From positions 1 to 49,200 of the IMG/VR virus record IMGVR_UViG_3300033180_000028: a stretch of DNA of 49,200 bases. One strand, 5' to 3'. This stretch comes from a virus. Under the pieces are notes generated by a model. It was given only the letters and a program-made list of their open reading frames with translations, was not told where the DNA came from and made no database searches. Shown in pieces: positions 15,169 through 24,356 of the stretch. Position 1 is the first letter of the stretch. Each line of letters opens with the position of its first letter. The position numbers were made by a program, and so were the translations under genes.

Positions 15169-17276
15169 GCTTTCACGATCTCCGGGCACAGTTTCCAGAG
15201 CTGTCAAATGGCGCAGCTATCCTCTTTGGGGGCTTGGCCGCAGCAAGCCGTCCGGCGGAGGATTTGACGATAAGCGAGTTTGCTGATCGTCATCGCAAGG
15301 TTTCGCCGGAATCGGGTTCGCCCTGGCCCGGCGACTTTCGCACCGACCGTGTGCCATACCTGCGCGAGCCGCAGGATTGCTTGCATCCCGATCATCCGGC
15401 CCGGCGCGTGACATGCCGATGGGCCGCGCAGCTTGGAAAATCGACCGCAATCGAAAACTGGTTCTGCTTCATCGTAGACCAGGCGCCCGGTTCGATGATG
15501 ATCGTTCTGCCGACGCTCGAAGAGGCAACCAAGTTCAACCGCATCAAGCTTCAGCCGACCATTGAGGCTTCGAAGCGCATTGCGCACAAGGTCTTGCCGG
15601 TCAACAGCCGTGACGAGCAGGGAAGTACCACGTCGTTCAAGCGCTATGCCGGCGGCTTTTGCCAGATCGTCAATGCAGGCTCCTCCAAGGGCTTGCAGAT
15701 GGTATCGATCAAATATCTCGCGATGGACGAGGTGACCGGCTATCCGAAGGACGTGGACGGTCGCGGTAGCCCTCGCGATCAGGCCCGCGCCCGTCAGAAG
15801 ATGTATGGCGATCTCGCAAAAGAGTGGCAGGGTTCCACGCCGGGCATAGCGGGTGAATGCGCGATCTCGGACGACTTCGAAAGCGGCGACCAGCGTTTCC
15901 GTTACATGCCTTGCCCACATTGTGACATCTATCAGCCGATCACCTTCGACATGATGCGCGGCGCTGACAAGGAACGAGGGCTACCGGTTCACGTTCGATG
16001 CATGCGCTGCGATGGTGTGATCCTCGACGGTCACAAGCGGGAGATGGAAGAGCGGGCACACTGGATTGCCCGCCGAGTCCAAGAAGGTGAAGAGCCGGTT
16101 CCGCTTGAGATTGCGGCGGACGAAATAGGTGATTGGATTTGCCCGCCCTGCGAAGGGCGATGCCGCGACTGGCAACCGAGCTATCATTTATGGGCAGGAT
16201 ATGCGGTTCGCGAAAAGTGGACGGACATCTGGCAGCGATGGGTAGATGCGCAAGGCGATACCACGAAGCTGAAGGCGTTCTATCAGCAGGATTTGGCGGA
16301 GCCGTACGATCCGGGCGGCGTGACGGTCGAATGGGAAAAGATCGTCGATGCCGCCAGAGACGAGATGATCCCAACCGGTATCGTACCGTCGTGGGCAGCG
16401 TTGCTTGTCTCCGCCGCCGATGTTCAGGGGTACGGCATCAAGTGGGGTGTCTATGCCATCGGTCCGCGTGAGCAATATTGCCTCGTAGACCGGGAGATTT
16501 TCGAGGGTGCGCCCGATCAGAGCGACGAGCCTTGGATCAAGTTGTCCGACGCCTTGAGCCGGACCTACCCGACATCAGGCGGGCGCGAAAAGGGGATTGA
16601 CCTTTCAGGCGTCGATTCCGGCTGGTCAACCGACCGTGTCTATCGCTTCTGCGTTGGCCGTCCGAATGTCATTCCGCTTGATGGTCGCGAGCCTATCGGC
16701 CTCCCATGGCTTGGCACTCCCGTAAAAAAGGATGTCAAAGACCATCGCAAGCGAGTGATTGCCAAGGTCTTGCTCTATCCCGTTGGCCTCTATGACGTGA
16801 AAACCGCCGTGACTGCGGCGCTCGCCAATCTCGTCCAGGGTGCCAATGAGGCCGGACAATGGCCGCGCGGCACCATCCATTTTGCAGCGAACCTTTGCGA
16901 TCCCGATTTCGCCAAGGAATTAACCGCTGAAGTTCTGGTGGACGAGGAAGAGGAAGCGCGGGCAAGCCTTAGCCGAAGGGCGAGGCGGCTGGTCAATCCG
17001 AAGGCCGGGCGGAAGTGGAAGAAGATCAACGGTCGCATGAACGACTGGTTCGATATGACCGTCTACGCCTATGCCCTCGGCTGGCACCTTCAGAACAAGC
17101 GAAAGCTGACGATAGACCGGTGGGCCGACCTTGTGCGCGAGCTGCACGGGGAGCCGGAACAGGCGGGCGATCTGTTCGATTTGGCCGACCTAAGCCCATT
17201 CAGCAAGCAACAACAACAGCCGGCTTCGCCATCTGGAAAGCCGCGTCAACGCAAGCGTTGGGGGTCATACTCATGA
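15165..17276 (+). CDS. Terminase large subunit (lambda gpA family)
   Basis: 703 aa, starting at GTG 15165 coupled to the small subunit. The packaging ATPase has a Walker A-like CRWAAQLGKST near residue 87 and Walker B in YLAMDEVTG near 190. The nuclease half has a Cys-rich stretch (YMPCPHCDIY, VRCMRCDGV) and the acidic residues of the gpA endonuclease (VSAADVQGYGIKW, VDSGWSTDRVY). Length and motif order match the lambda gpA group rather than the P2 gpP group. It cuts concatemers and drives DNA into the prohead. Confidence 0.93.
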   Translation: MSFHDLRAQFPELSNGAAILFGGLAAASRPAEDLTISEFADRHRKVSPESGSPWPGDFRTDRVPYLREPQDCLHPDHPARRVTCRWAAQLGKSTAIENWFCFIVDQAPGSMMIVLPTLEEATKFNRIKLQPTIEASKRIAHKVLPVNSRDEQGSTTSFKRYAGGFCQIVNAGSSKGLQMVSIKYLAMDEVTGYPKDVDGRGSPRDQARARQKMYGDLAKEWQGSTPGIAGECAISDDFESGDQRFRYMPCPHCDIYQPITFDMMRGADKERGLPVHVRCMRCDGVILDGHKREMEERAHWIARRVQEGEEPVPLEIAADEIGDWICPPCEGRCRDWQPSYHLWAGYAVREKWTDIWQRWVDAQGDTTKLKAFYQQDLAEPYDPGGVTVEWEKIVDAARDEMIPTGIVPSWAALLVSAADVQGYGIKWGVYAIGPREQYCLVDREIFEGAPDQSDEPWIKLSDALSRTYPTSGGREKGIDLSGVDSGWSTDRVYRFCVGRPNVIPLDGREPIGLPWLGTPVKKDVKDHRKRVIAKVLLYPVGLYDVKTAVTAALANLVQGANEAGQWPRGTIHFAANLCDPDFAKELTAEVLVDEEEEARASLSRRARRLVNPKAGRKWKKINGRMNDWFDMTVYAYALGWHLQNKRKLTIDRWADLVRELHGEPEQAGDLFDLADLSPFSKQQQQPASPSGKPRQRKRWGSYS

Positions 17277-18928
17277 TTGAAAGCAAACCTCGCATGCGTG
17301 TAAAGGCGAACTCGGTGCGGGTCGATATGCCTGCACCGCAGCCGGCTCCATCGCGCAAGATGACCGCGCGATACCTTCGCGGTGACAGGGCAGGCACGCT
17401 TAGCATGCGTCGGGCAATCACGCGGGATGCAAGGCTCGATGTCCGCGAGGCGGCGGAACGTGCGTCCGCCTTGGCATACGATTTCATGCAGAACAGCGGC
17501 TGGATATCGGGCGCTATTCAGCAGATCGTCACGGACACCATCGGTGAAGAGCTTAAGCTCAACTGCCGCGCGCTGCTGGAATCCTTCGGATACACAAAAA
17601 AGCAGGCATCCGCATGGTGCCGCCATGTTGAACGTGCGTGGCGGCGGTGGGCTTGGAACCCCAGAGAATGCGATCTCGCCGGAAAGGCGACCATTGCAGA
17701 CATGGCGGAAGCCGCGCTTCTTAGCTTTCTGGCGAGCGGCGAGGCATTCGGCATCCTCGACAATCTGCCGCTGGAAAAGCAACGCCGCCTTGGCCTGAAG
17801 TCCGGCACAAAGGTATCTTTGATTGCCTCGCATCGTTGCCCGCGAAAGACAGAGGAAGGCGTTGGGCTAGATCAGGGTATCTATCACGATGACGACGGCA
17901 GGGCCGTTGGCTATCGTTTTCGTGTCAGAGCGGGTGGCATTGAGCAGGATCGAACCGTTGACGCCTCTGATGTCATCCATGTCATGGATCGCGCCGCGAA
18001 CCTGAATAGCCCGCGCGGCATTTCGGTGATCGCCCCGGCATTGAAGGTTGTTGCACAGTCGGACCAGTTGGCAGATGCGACCTTGGCGACGGCGTTGATG
18101 CAGACGATATTCGCGGCCACGATCAAAAGCCCGGAACCGAGCGATACCGCTTTTCAGGCTATTCAAACCTTGAGTGATATCGATGCTCCCGCCGGATACG
18201 AAGGGGACTGGTCGAACTTCATCGGCGGATTGCAGCAAGATTTGCTCGACGTCTGGGATAACCGCATCGGGGCGTTGAAGGATAAGGGCATATCGATGTC
18301 CGATTCCGCCCGGATCAATCATCTCGGACCGGGTGAAGAATTCCAGATGCACACGGCTGCAACGCCGGGATCGCAGTATCTGCCCTTCTTCCAAAACCTG
18401 CTGAAAGAAATCGCCCGTTGTCTCGGCATTACTTACGAGGCGCTGGCGATGGATCACTCCAACGCCTCTTATTCGTCTGTTCGCATGGCGGTTGCCAGCA
18501 TCTGGCCGATTGTCTTGCGCAGGCGCACCCGGATCATCGCTCCATTCTTGCAAGGCATCTTCGAGCGCTGGTTGGATGAGATGATCTTTCGCGGCATCAT
18601 TCCTTTCAAGGGAGGCTATGCCGCATTCAGCCGGGACAAAGAGAGCGTCTTTCAGACGGAATGGAGCGGCCCGGCGGCACCCTCAGCAGATGATTACAAA
18701 GCTGCGATGGCAACTAAAATCCGGCTCGAGACCGGCATATCCACCTTCCACGACGAATGTGCTCTCGCCGGCAAGAACGGCGAGGAACAGATCGTCCAGC
18801 TTGGGCGCGAAAAGAAGATGTTCGAGGACGAGGGCGTCCCGCATCCGTTTGGCCGTTCGCAGGGTGGCGGCGGTCCCCTTGGGGCCGCAGCCGTTGGAAA
18901 CAGAGACCCCGCGAAGGAGGCTGCCTGA
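17273..18928 (+). CDS. Portal protein (lambda gpB family)
   Basis: 551 aa from ATG 17273, overlapping the terminase stop by 4 bp. Recognisable portal features are RDARLDVREAAERASALAYD near 55, SGWISGAIQQIVTDTIG near 80, DVIHVMDRAANLNSPRGIS near 240 and a long helical region with LGITYEALAMDHSNASYSSV near 390, all typical of lambda-type portals. It forms the dodecameric vertex through which DNA enters and to which the neck attaches. The C-terminal tail is Gly-rich. Confidence 0.92.
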   Translation: MIESKPRMRVKANSVRVDMPAPQPAPSRKMTARYLRGDRAGTLSMRRAITRDARLDVREAAERASALAYDFMQNSGWISGAIQQIVTDTIGEELKLNCRALLESFGYTKKQASAWCRHVERAWRRWAWNPRECDLAGKATIADMAEAALLSFLASGEAFGILDNLPLEKQRRLGLKSGTKVSLIASHRCPRKTEEGVGLDQGIYHDDDGRAVGYRFRVRAGGIEQDRTVDASDVIHVMDRAANLNSPRGISVIAPALKVVAQSDQLADATLATALMQTIFAATIKSPEPSDTAFQAIQTLSDIDAPAGYEGDWSNFIGGLQQDLLDVWDNRIGALKDKGISMSDSARINHLGPGEEFQMHTAATPGSQYLPFFQNLLKEIARCLGITYEALAMDHSNASYSSVRMAVASIWPIVLRRRTRIIAPFLQGIFERWLDEMIFRGIIPFKGGYAAFSRDKESVFQTEWSGPAAPSADDYKAAMATKIRLETGISTFHDECALAGKNGEEQIVQLGREKKMFEDEGVPHPFGRSQGGGGPLGAAAVGNRDPAKEAA

Positions 18929-19185
18929 TGGCTGATGATGCCGACCCGCTGAAAATCGATTGGTGCGCGCGTGCGGTGAAACTGCGCCGCGTGGAAGAGG
19001 CGTTGCTTTCCGGCGAGATGGTGACGGAAGCGCGCTTCGGTGAAGACATGAGCCGCTATGCCAATGCCTCATTGGCGGAGGTGCAGCGGGCTTTGAATGA
19101 GGCCATCCGCAATTGCCAGATTGCCAGAGGCGAGAAACCCGCGCGAACCCGATACGCGATCAGCGGTCGCATGCGCCCCTACTGA
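18928..19185 (+). CDS. gpW-like head-tail joining protein
   Basis: 85 aa from ATG 18928, which overlaps the portal stop by one base and has GGAGG at 18916-18920. The small helical core (RRVEEALLSGEMVTEARFGE, then ASLAEVQRALNEAIRNC) and basic C-terminus resemble lambda gpW, which plugs the packaged head and builds the connector. In lambda gpW lies just before the portal gene. Here it lies just after it. Confidence 0.7.
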   Translation: MADDADPLKIDWCARAVKLRRVEEALLSGEMVTEARFGEDMSRYANASLAEVQRALNEAIRNCQIARGEKPARTRYAISGRMRPY

Positions 19186-19195
19186 GGTCACTAAA

Positions 19196-20239
19196 ATGGC
19201 TGCTATTGTTGAAGACGGTAAGCTGCGGCTTTCCGGCTATGTCGGCGACTATTACTTTGAGGACGGCTTTACATCGGCCGATGTGGTCTTTGCCTTGTCG
19301 CAAATCGAGGCGGACGCGGAGCTTGCCGTTCACATCAATTCCGGCGGCGGTATCGCAACGGAAGGTGCTGCCATTCACGCGCTGCTTTCGGCGCGGCCCG
19401 GCATGACGAATGTCGTGGTCGAAGGGATCGCTGCATCTGCTGCATCGCTCATTGCGATGGCAGGCCAGACCGTCACCATGTCGGCGGGCGCTGTGATGAT
19501 GATCCACGATCCGAGTGGATACACGTTCGGCAACTCCGACGATCACAGCAAAACTATCGAAGCGCTCGAAGCCCTGGCTACGGCCTATGCGCGTGTCTAT
19601 GCGTCCAAGTCGGGCAAGACCGCTGACGAATGCCGGGACATCATGAAGGCCGAACGTTGGCTGACACCAGACGAGGCCGTCGCCGAAGGCTTTGCCGACG
19701 ACACAACCGAGAGCAAGGCCAAGGCAGTCGCGGCCTTCGATTATCGGCTTTTCGCGCACGCTCCGAACAACCTCGTTGCGCTGTCGAAGGCCAAGAACTG
19801 GTCGATGACGACCAACCCCCCTCCCAAAAATCAGAACCCCGCTTCCATCAAGGAGAACACCATGAACGACAAAGAGCGTGCGGACAGCCTTGCGACTGAA
19901 AATGCTGGCCTGAAAGCGCAAATCGAAAAGCTGACGGCCTCGGCGGATAGTGCCGTGAAGGAGGATCGCGAGCGCCGCGCCGCAATCATGGCACTCGACG
20001 AAGCCAAGGGACGCGAACCGCTGGCGGAGCATCTGTTCTCGACTGGTGTTTCTGTCGATGCTGCCAAGGCAACCCTCTCGTTCGCACCGAAGTCCGGCGA
20101 TGGTGTCGAGCCGGAATATCAGCCGCCTCGCACCATGAATGCGCAGGGCCTCAATCGCGAGCCGGTAGGTGGCAAGCCGCAGGCGAAATCCGGCCTCTCG
20201 GCTCGGATCGACGCCCGCGTGCAGCGCACCAAGGCATAA
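19196..20239 (+). CDS. ClpP/S49-type prohead protease fused to scaffold (gpC-like)
   Basis: 347 aa from ATG 19196. The protease domain (1-200) has a ClpP-like fold: AVHINSGGG near 45, GIAASAASLIAMAG with the probable Ser nucleophile near 86, and MMIHDPSG with the His near 107. Residues ~223-347 are a charged coiled coil plus a flexible tail that acts as scaffold. An internal ATG with a strong ribosome site starts a separate scaffold product in the same frame. It matures the prohead by cleaving scaffold and connector proteins. Confidence 0.88.
   Translation: MAAIVEDGKLRLSGYVGDYYFEDGFTSADVVFALSQIEADAELAVHINSGGGIATEGAAIHALLSARPGMTNVVVEGIAASAASLIAMAGQTVTMSAGAVMMIHDPSGYTFGNSDDHSKTIEALEALATAYARVYASKSGKTADECRDIMKAERWLTPDEAVAEGFADDTTESKAKAVAAFDYRLFAHAPNNLVALSKAKNWSMTTNPPPKNQNPASIKENTMNDKERADSLATENAGLKAQIEKLTASADSAVKEDRERRAAIMALDEAKGREPLAEHLFSTGVSVDAAKATLSFAPKSGDGVEPEYQPPRTMNAQGLNREPVGGKPQAKSGLSARIDARVQRTKA
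19862..20239 (+). CDS. Nested scaffold protein (Nu3-like), in-frame internal start
   Basis: ATG 19862 lies in frame with the protease, 666 bases after its start, and is preceded by AAGGAG with a 6-base spacer, one of the best ribosome sites in the region. The 125-aa product begins with a coiled coil (NDKERADSLATENAGLKAQI) and ends in a polar, basic tail. This is the gpC/Nu3 arrangement of lambda. The scaffold is made in excess from the internal start and its shared C-terminus holds the protease inside the prohead. Confidence 0.8.
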   Translation: MNDKERADSLATENAGLKAQIEKLTASADSAVKEDRERRAAIMALDEAKGREPLAEHLFSTGVSVDAAKATLSFAPKSGDGVEPEYQPPRTMNAQGLNREPVGGKPQAKSGLSARIDARVQRTKA

Positions 20240-20295
20240 ACGGCCCGGCTGCCAACATCTCATCTGCGACACATTTTCCGTGAAAGGACACGAAC

Positions 20296-20730
20296 ATGGG
20301 CATTCTGCCTGTCATGAAATTCCAGCAGACGCCGGGCATGTCCACGCTGCTGAAAAAAGAAGTCGATGCCGAAATCTGCCGTAGCGTCGGCACCTTGCTT
20401 GGTGGCGAGGATGCGACCCGGATCGTGAAAATGGGTCAGCTCGTCGGGAAGATCGTCGGAACCGAGCAAGCTCCTGCCGGCGCGAAGCTCGGCAAGCTGG
20501 TGGCATGGGACCCGTCCGCAACGGACGGCAGTCAGATCGTCCATGGTGTCTGCCTCAAGGATTGCGAAGCACCCGTGGCCATCGATCTTGTCGGCGGCGT
20601 TCTTTGCGCGCGCCGTCTCTCGGTTCTCAACCGCGCCGCCATTATCTGGCCGGCAGATGTCACCGACGCCGAAAAGGCTGCGGCGCTCGAAGACATTGAA
20701 GAGCGCCTTGGACTGATCGTCCGCGCCTAA
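20296..20730 (+). CDS. Head decoration protein (lambda gpD-like)
   Basis: 144 aa, with AAAGGA upstream. Pattern PAGAKLGKLVAWDPSATDGS, HGVCLKDCEAPVAIDLVGG and VLNRAAIIWPADVT matches phage decoration proteins of the gpD group, which trimerise on the expanded capsid and stabilise it. The position between protease/scaffold and major capsid is the lambda order (C, Nu3, D, E). Confidence 0.85.
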   Translation: MGILPVMKFQQTPGMSTLLKKEVDAEICRSVGTLLGGEDATRIVKMGQLVGKIVGTEQAPAGAKLGKLVAWDPSATDGSQIVHGVCLKDCEAPVAIDLVGGVLCARRLSVLNRAAIIWPADVTDAEKAAALEDIEERLGLIVRA

Positions 20731-20819
20731 CCCATCCCTCCATCATTCGCCGGAATTTCTGTCTCGCGCTCGCGGGTAGGGGTTCCCATGCCTATCAGGA
20801 TACAAGGATCCAATCCGCC

Positions 20820-21875
20820 ATGCCGGAAATCGTTTTGCCCTATTCGAATGTTGACCTCACGACGGAGGTCAACAAGCTGCCGAACACCTTCGGTCTTCTC
20901 AATGCGCTGAATATCGCGCCGGGGGAACCGAAGCGGTCCCGCCTCGTCCGCATCGACTATCGTGAGGGGCAGATTGTTATTCTGTCTCATCAGGAGCCGG
21001 GCGGTCCCGGCGAGATCGCCGATGATGGCGCTCAAACCGGCATCATCCTGTCTATTCCGCATTTCACCCATTTCGAAAACATCCTCGTCGGCGACATCGA
21101 TGGCCTGCTCGAAGTTGTGAATGGGCAGATTACGGACGTTTCGCTTGATGCGGAACTTGAACGCAAGCTCATCACCATTCGCAAAAACCACGCCATCACG
21201 CGTGAGTTTCTGCGGCTCGGAATGCTGCGCGGCGAGATCAAGGACGGCAAGCTGCGCACGCTCTACAATCTCTATGATGTCTTCGGCGTCGAAAAGAAGG
21301 AAGTTGATTTCGTCTTGGGCACTGCCGGAACCGATGTCCGTCAGAAATGCGAGGAAGTCAGCGACCATATCCTGAGCAACGTCAAGGGCGAGACGGTCGG
21401 CGGTGTTGAAGCCGTTATCGACACCAAGTTTTTCTCAAAGCTGATTTCCCATTCGAAGGTCGAAAAATTCTGGGTGCAGGCGCAGAACTCCGGCCTTCAT
21501 ACGCAGTTGGAGCGCCAGCGTCTCGGCGGAAATTGGGGCCGTGTGTTCGAGTTCGGCGATATCGTCTGGCGCGAATATAAGGGCGGATTGCCAATCAAGA
21601 GCAACGACGGCTCCATTTCGACCGTTAAGAATGTCGATGACAACTCCGGCACGGTCTATCCTTCCGACACGCAATCCATGTTCCGCACCTATGATGGTCC
21701 GGCCTATCATATCGAACGCGTCAATCAGGCGCCGACCGTCGATGAAGAGGGCTCGATCTTCATATCCACGAAGGAGCTGGATCACGGCGTCGGCCTCGAA
21801 CTGAAATCGCAGTCGAACATGCTTTCAGTCTGCAAGCAGCCCGATTGCTTGGTGCAGGTCAAAACCTCGAATTAG
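20820..21875 (+). CDS. Major capsid protein (lambda gpE family)
   Basis: 351 aa. HK97-fold capsid of the gpE family: N-terminal LPYSNVDLTTEVNKLPNTFG, central HFTHFENILVGDIDGLLEV and AELERKLITIRKNHAITREF, and C-terminal YPSDTQSMFRTYDGPAYHIE. Length is close to the ~341 aa of lambda gpE. The start has AAGGA upstream in a non-coding gap of 89 bp after the decoration gene. It is probably the most abundant virion protein. Confidence 0.93.
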   Translation: MPEIVLPYSNVDLTTEVNKLPNTFGLLNALNIAPGEPKRSRLVRIDYREGQIVILSHQEPGGPGEIADDGAQTGIILSIPHFTHFENILVGDIDGLLEVVNGQITDVSLDAELERKLITIRKNHAITREFLRLGMLRGEIKDGKLRTLYNLYDVFGVEKKEVDFVLGTAGTDVRQKCEEVSDHILSNVKGETVGGVEAVIDTKFFSKLISHSKVEKFWVQAQNSGLHTQLERQRLGGNWGRVFEFGDIVWREYKGGLPIKSNDGSISTVKNVDDNSGTVYPSDTQSMFRTYDGPAYHIERVNQAPTVDEEGSIFISTKELDHGVGLELKSQSNMLSVCKQPDCLVQVKTSN

Positions 21876-22177
21876 GCCGCGTGCCCAAAAATTCGAGAAA
21901 TAGCGGCAGGGGGCAGGAGCACCAGTTGTTCGGTGATCCCTGCCGCACGGCTTTCGGTGAATGCTTCGCTTGGGTCGGCGAGGCATCTTAAATGGCCTGC
22001 GAGGCGATGGATCGCTTCATTTGTTTGGCGGAGAGGACCGACGGGGTCTGTGTCATCATAATGCGCGCGACCGAAGATGGTTATTTCCGTGATCGCCGCC
22101 GCGAGGAGCATCAACAGCTCTGGGCGTTTCGCCGCGTGCATCCGATCGATCACCTGTTGCACCATAGCTTCCGTCAT
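21872..22177 (-). CDS. Leftward hypothetical protein inserted in the head-tail region (101 aa)
   Basis: ATG 22177 has GGAG 5-9 bp upstream. The 101-aa product is mostly helical (AMVQQVIDRMHAAKRPELLM, then TNEAIHRLAGHLRCLAD). Its stop overlaps the end of the capsid gene on the other strand. A single gene facing against the late operon with its own ribosome site fits a moron, expressed in the lysogen. No family is recognised. Confidence 0.55.
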   Translation of the reverse strand: MTEAMVQQVIDRMHAAKRPELLMLLAAAITEITIFGRAHYDDTDPVGPLRQTNEAIHRLAGHLRCLADPSEAFTESRAAGITEQLVLLPPAAISRIFGHAA

Positions 22178-22239
22178 CCATTCTCCGTGACGCTTTTGCT
22201 ATAGCGGCTCCACCGCGAGCGCAACCTTTGGAGAATAGT

Positions 22240-22623
22240 ATGCCGGTGGGATCATCCTTCCATAGCGTCCGCGATGCGGTTGTTTCGGCTGTTGACGGCA
22301 GGTTTGCCGAAACAGTCCGCTTGTCGCCTATGAGCGGCGGCGCAAAAGATCAGCATAGGCCGCAGCTTGAAATTGAGGCGGTCTTGCGTACCGGCGCGGA
22401 AAAATCGAACTCGGTTGAAACTGCGAACCCGGCGGCTTGGCAATCCAAGATCGCGGCAGGAAAAGCTCTGCTCTATATCGACCGCACTCGATACCCGGAT
22501 GTCGTCGTAAGGAGGCAGGACGCGGTTCGCGCTTTAGCCCGCCATGGGCAACCTGTTTTCGAGGTCTCGCTTGTCGATGACCGCAATCACACTCGGCTGA
22601 TTGTCGAGCTTGTTCACAAATAA
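22240..22623 (+). CDS. Putative head-tail joining protein (127 aa)
   Basis: 127 aa from ATG 22240 (GGAG spacing 7; TTG 22228 is rejected). Beta-rich in the second half (KALLYIDRTRYPDVVVRRQD, then GQPVFEVSLVDDRNHTRLIV), comparable in size to gpFII-type adaptors. Its position between capsid and tail modules, where lambda and Mu-like phages keep head-completion genes, supports the call. The sequence itself does not identify a family. Confidence 0.5.
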   Translation: MPVGSSFHSVRDAVVSAVDGRFAETVRLSPMSGGAKDQHRPQLEIEAVLRTGAEKSNSVETANPAAWQSKIAAGKALLYIDRTRYPDVVVRRQDAVRALARHGQPVFEVSLVDDRNHTRLIVELVHK

Positions 22624-22641
22624 CAGATTGGGCGGGTGCTC

Positions 22642-23391
22642 ATGTCCATTGTACGCGTTGCATTGCGAATATCCGCCGTCGAAGCCCTGAAAGGGCGAAC
22701 CTTGGTGGGTGGCAATGTTCTCGATAGCCAGATTGGCGCGCTCGATGTCGGGGCGAATGGTTCATTGCATACGCCGCAGGAAAGGCCGTTCATCTCGGTC
22801 TATACCGACGACTCCAAGGTGACAACCGGGCTTGAGCTGCGATCATTCACCAAAGGCGGCCTTGTGGATATTGTCTTTGAGGCCGGGATTGCGACGCCAC
22901 ATGTGGTGACGGACGCGGACACAGACGAATCCGTCATTTACGAGGGTGTGCCGGCGACGGACGCGAATTTCGAGTTTCACCTAGATTTGACGATGCGGCA
23001 GATCGCCGATGCATTGGCCGACCCGGAAAACGAATGGGCGGCAATCTTCAATGGCTTCGTCCGCAGCTTTGCCCATTCCCAACGCTCAAGGGCGAGCGGC
23101 GACACAAACGGCGTCCGGCTGGCTGCGCATCAATTGAAGCTAACCTTGGATGCGTTTGCCGACCCCGTTCGCGGGGTGGCGCTCAACGAAAACTCGCCGT
23201 TGGCGGTGTTCTTCGCGAAATGCGAAACGGACCTGGTTTCGAGGATGCCGGATATGGCCAGAAAGATAGCCCTTATGCGTGCGCAGATAACCGGCAACGC
23301 GGACGAATTGCACTCCGCTATGCGCAGGTACGGCATGATCTACGGCGAAGCCGACGCCATGTTGATGACGCCAGCCTTCGAGGTGCCGTGA
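22642..23391 (+). CDS. Putative neck/tail-completion protein (249 aa)
   Basis: 249 aa from ATG 22642 (GGGCGGG about 6 bases upstream). No family is recognised. The first half contains beta segments (RPFISVYTDDSKVTTGLELR, GLVDIVFEAGIATPHVV); the second half is helical (LTMRQIADALADPENEWAAI, AHQLKLTLDAFADP). It lies between the head module and the baseplate genes and its stop overlaps the gpV start by one base. A neck or tail-terminator role fits the position. Confidence 0.5.
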   Translation: MSIVRVALRISAVEALKGRTLVGGNVLDSQIGALDVGANGSLHTPQERPFISVYTDDSKVTTGLELRSFTKGGLVDIVFEAGIATPHVVTDADTDESVIYEGVPATDANFEFHLDLTMRQIADALADPENEWAAIFNGFVRSFAHSQRSRASGDTNGVRLAAHQLKLTLDAFADPVRGVALNENSPLAVFFAKCETDLVSRMPDMARKIALMRAQITGNADELHSAMRRYGMIYGEADAMLMTPAFEVP

Positions 23392-23942
23392 TGAGCGGTT
23401 TGGTGGAGCAGCTTTCGGACATGCTGCACCGCATCGCGGAGCTTGAGCGCCGAAACCGCAATCGTCGCAGGAAAGGGACGATTGCCGAAGTTAGCGACGA
23501 CAAGAGCCAGTACCGGGTGAAGCTGTCCGATCAGAAGGGCCAAGCCTATCTCACGCCATGGATAGGCGCGCGGACGCTGGCGGCGGGTGGCGTGAAAGTG
23601 GACGTTCTCTATCAGAAGGGCGAACAGGTCGATGTCGTGTCCGAGAACGGCGACATGACAGACGCACAGATAGATTTCTCGACCTATAGCGCCGCCAACG
23701 CTCGCGAGAACAAGGATATGCCGCTGCATATCAAGATCGGCAATACCGTCGTGGAAGCCTCGCCCGATCTGGTCAGGGTGACAGGCGCAAAGGTCATCGT
23801 AGAATCGCCCAACGTGCAGCTCGGCGGTGAGGGCGGAAAAAAGGTCGCGCGCATCGGTGACAAGGTAGATGTGGGGGCTGGTTCGTCCAGAGGGCTATGG
23901 CCTATTGTTGAAGGTTCGTCCTGCGTTTTCGCCAAAGATTGA
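23391..23942 (+). CDS. V: Baseplate assembly protein V (spike, P2 gpV-like)
   Basis: 183 aa from ATG 23391. N-terminal helix (LVEQLSDMLHRIAELERRN), an OB-fold (KGTIAEVSDDKSQYRVKLSD, TPWIGARTLA, GEQVDVVSENGD) and a C-terminal beta-helix-like segment (HIKIGNTVVEASPDLVRVTG) match the gpV/gp45 central spike that punctures the outer membrane. It opens the P2-type tail module. Confidence 0.85.
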   Translation: MSGLVEQLSDMLHRIAELERRNRNRRRKGTIAEVSDDKSQYRVKLSDQKGQAYLTPWIGARTLAAGGVKVDVLYQKGEQVDVVSENGDMTDAQIDFSTYSAANARENKDMPLHIKIGNTVVEASPDLVRVTGAKVIVESPNVQLGGEGGKKVARIGDKVDVGAGSSRGLWPIVEGSSCVFAKD

Positions 23943-23957
23943 GCGGACGCGGCTGTT

Positions 23958-24356
23958 TCAGCGCATAGCGAGATTCGCGAGCATTTCGCGAAGCTGAGGC
24001 GGTGCCAAGTCGGCTTCGCGTCCTATCGCAGCGGCGGTATACCACTTTAGCTCGGTATGTTCATCATCAATTAGGTGCGGAGAGCCATGCCAGTCATCGA
24101 CAAGATAGAGATAGAACGTGGCCGAGGCTTCGGGCACGCCTTCTGCTTCAAATCGCTCGACAAGTTGCCAGCGCACTGCCGTAACGCCGATCTCTTCGAA
24201 CAGTTCTCGGCACATCGCCGTCTCAGCGTCTTCGCCATCCTCAATGTGGCCGCCTGGAAGACTCCAACAATTGGGATACAGCTTGCGCTTCGAACCTCGT
24301 CTTGCAAGCAAAACAGTATCCTTCTGTACTAAGGCACCCATAGCAATCTCGGGCAT
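23958..24356 (-). CDS. Nudix hydrolase (moron)
   Basis: 132 aa with a complete Nudix box GX5EX7REXXEEXG starting at GGHIEDGEDAE (about residue 35), preceded by the typical LARRGSKRKLYPNCWSLP. Substrates could be oxidised dNTPs, ADP-ribose or NADH-type dinucleotides, and the sequence does not decide. It faces against the tail operon, 16 bp from the end of gpV, and has GGAG 9 bases before ATG 24356, so it is an independently expressed insertion. Coding quality is normal. Confidence 0.88.
   Translation of the reverse strand: MPEIAMGALVQKDTVLLARRGSKRKLYPNCWSLPGGHIEDGEDAETAMCRELFEEIGVTAVRWQLVERFEAEGVPEASATFYLYLVDDWHGSPHLIDDEHTELKWYTAAAIGREADLAPPQLREMLANLAMR

Noticed and set aside
19160-20272. Antisense frame (370 codons) opposite the prohead protease
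   Set aside because: The protease/scaffold gene explains the segment fully. The antisense product lacks any recognisable domain.
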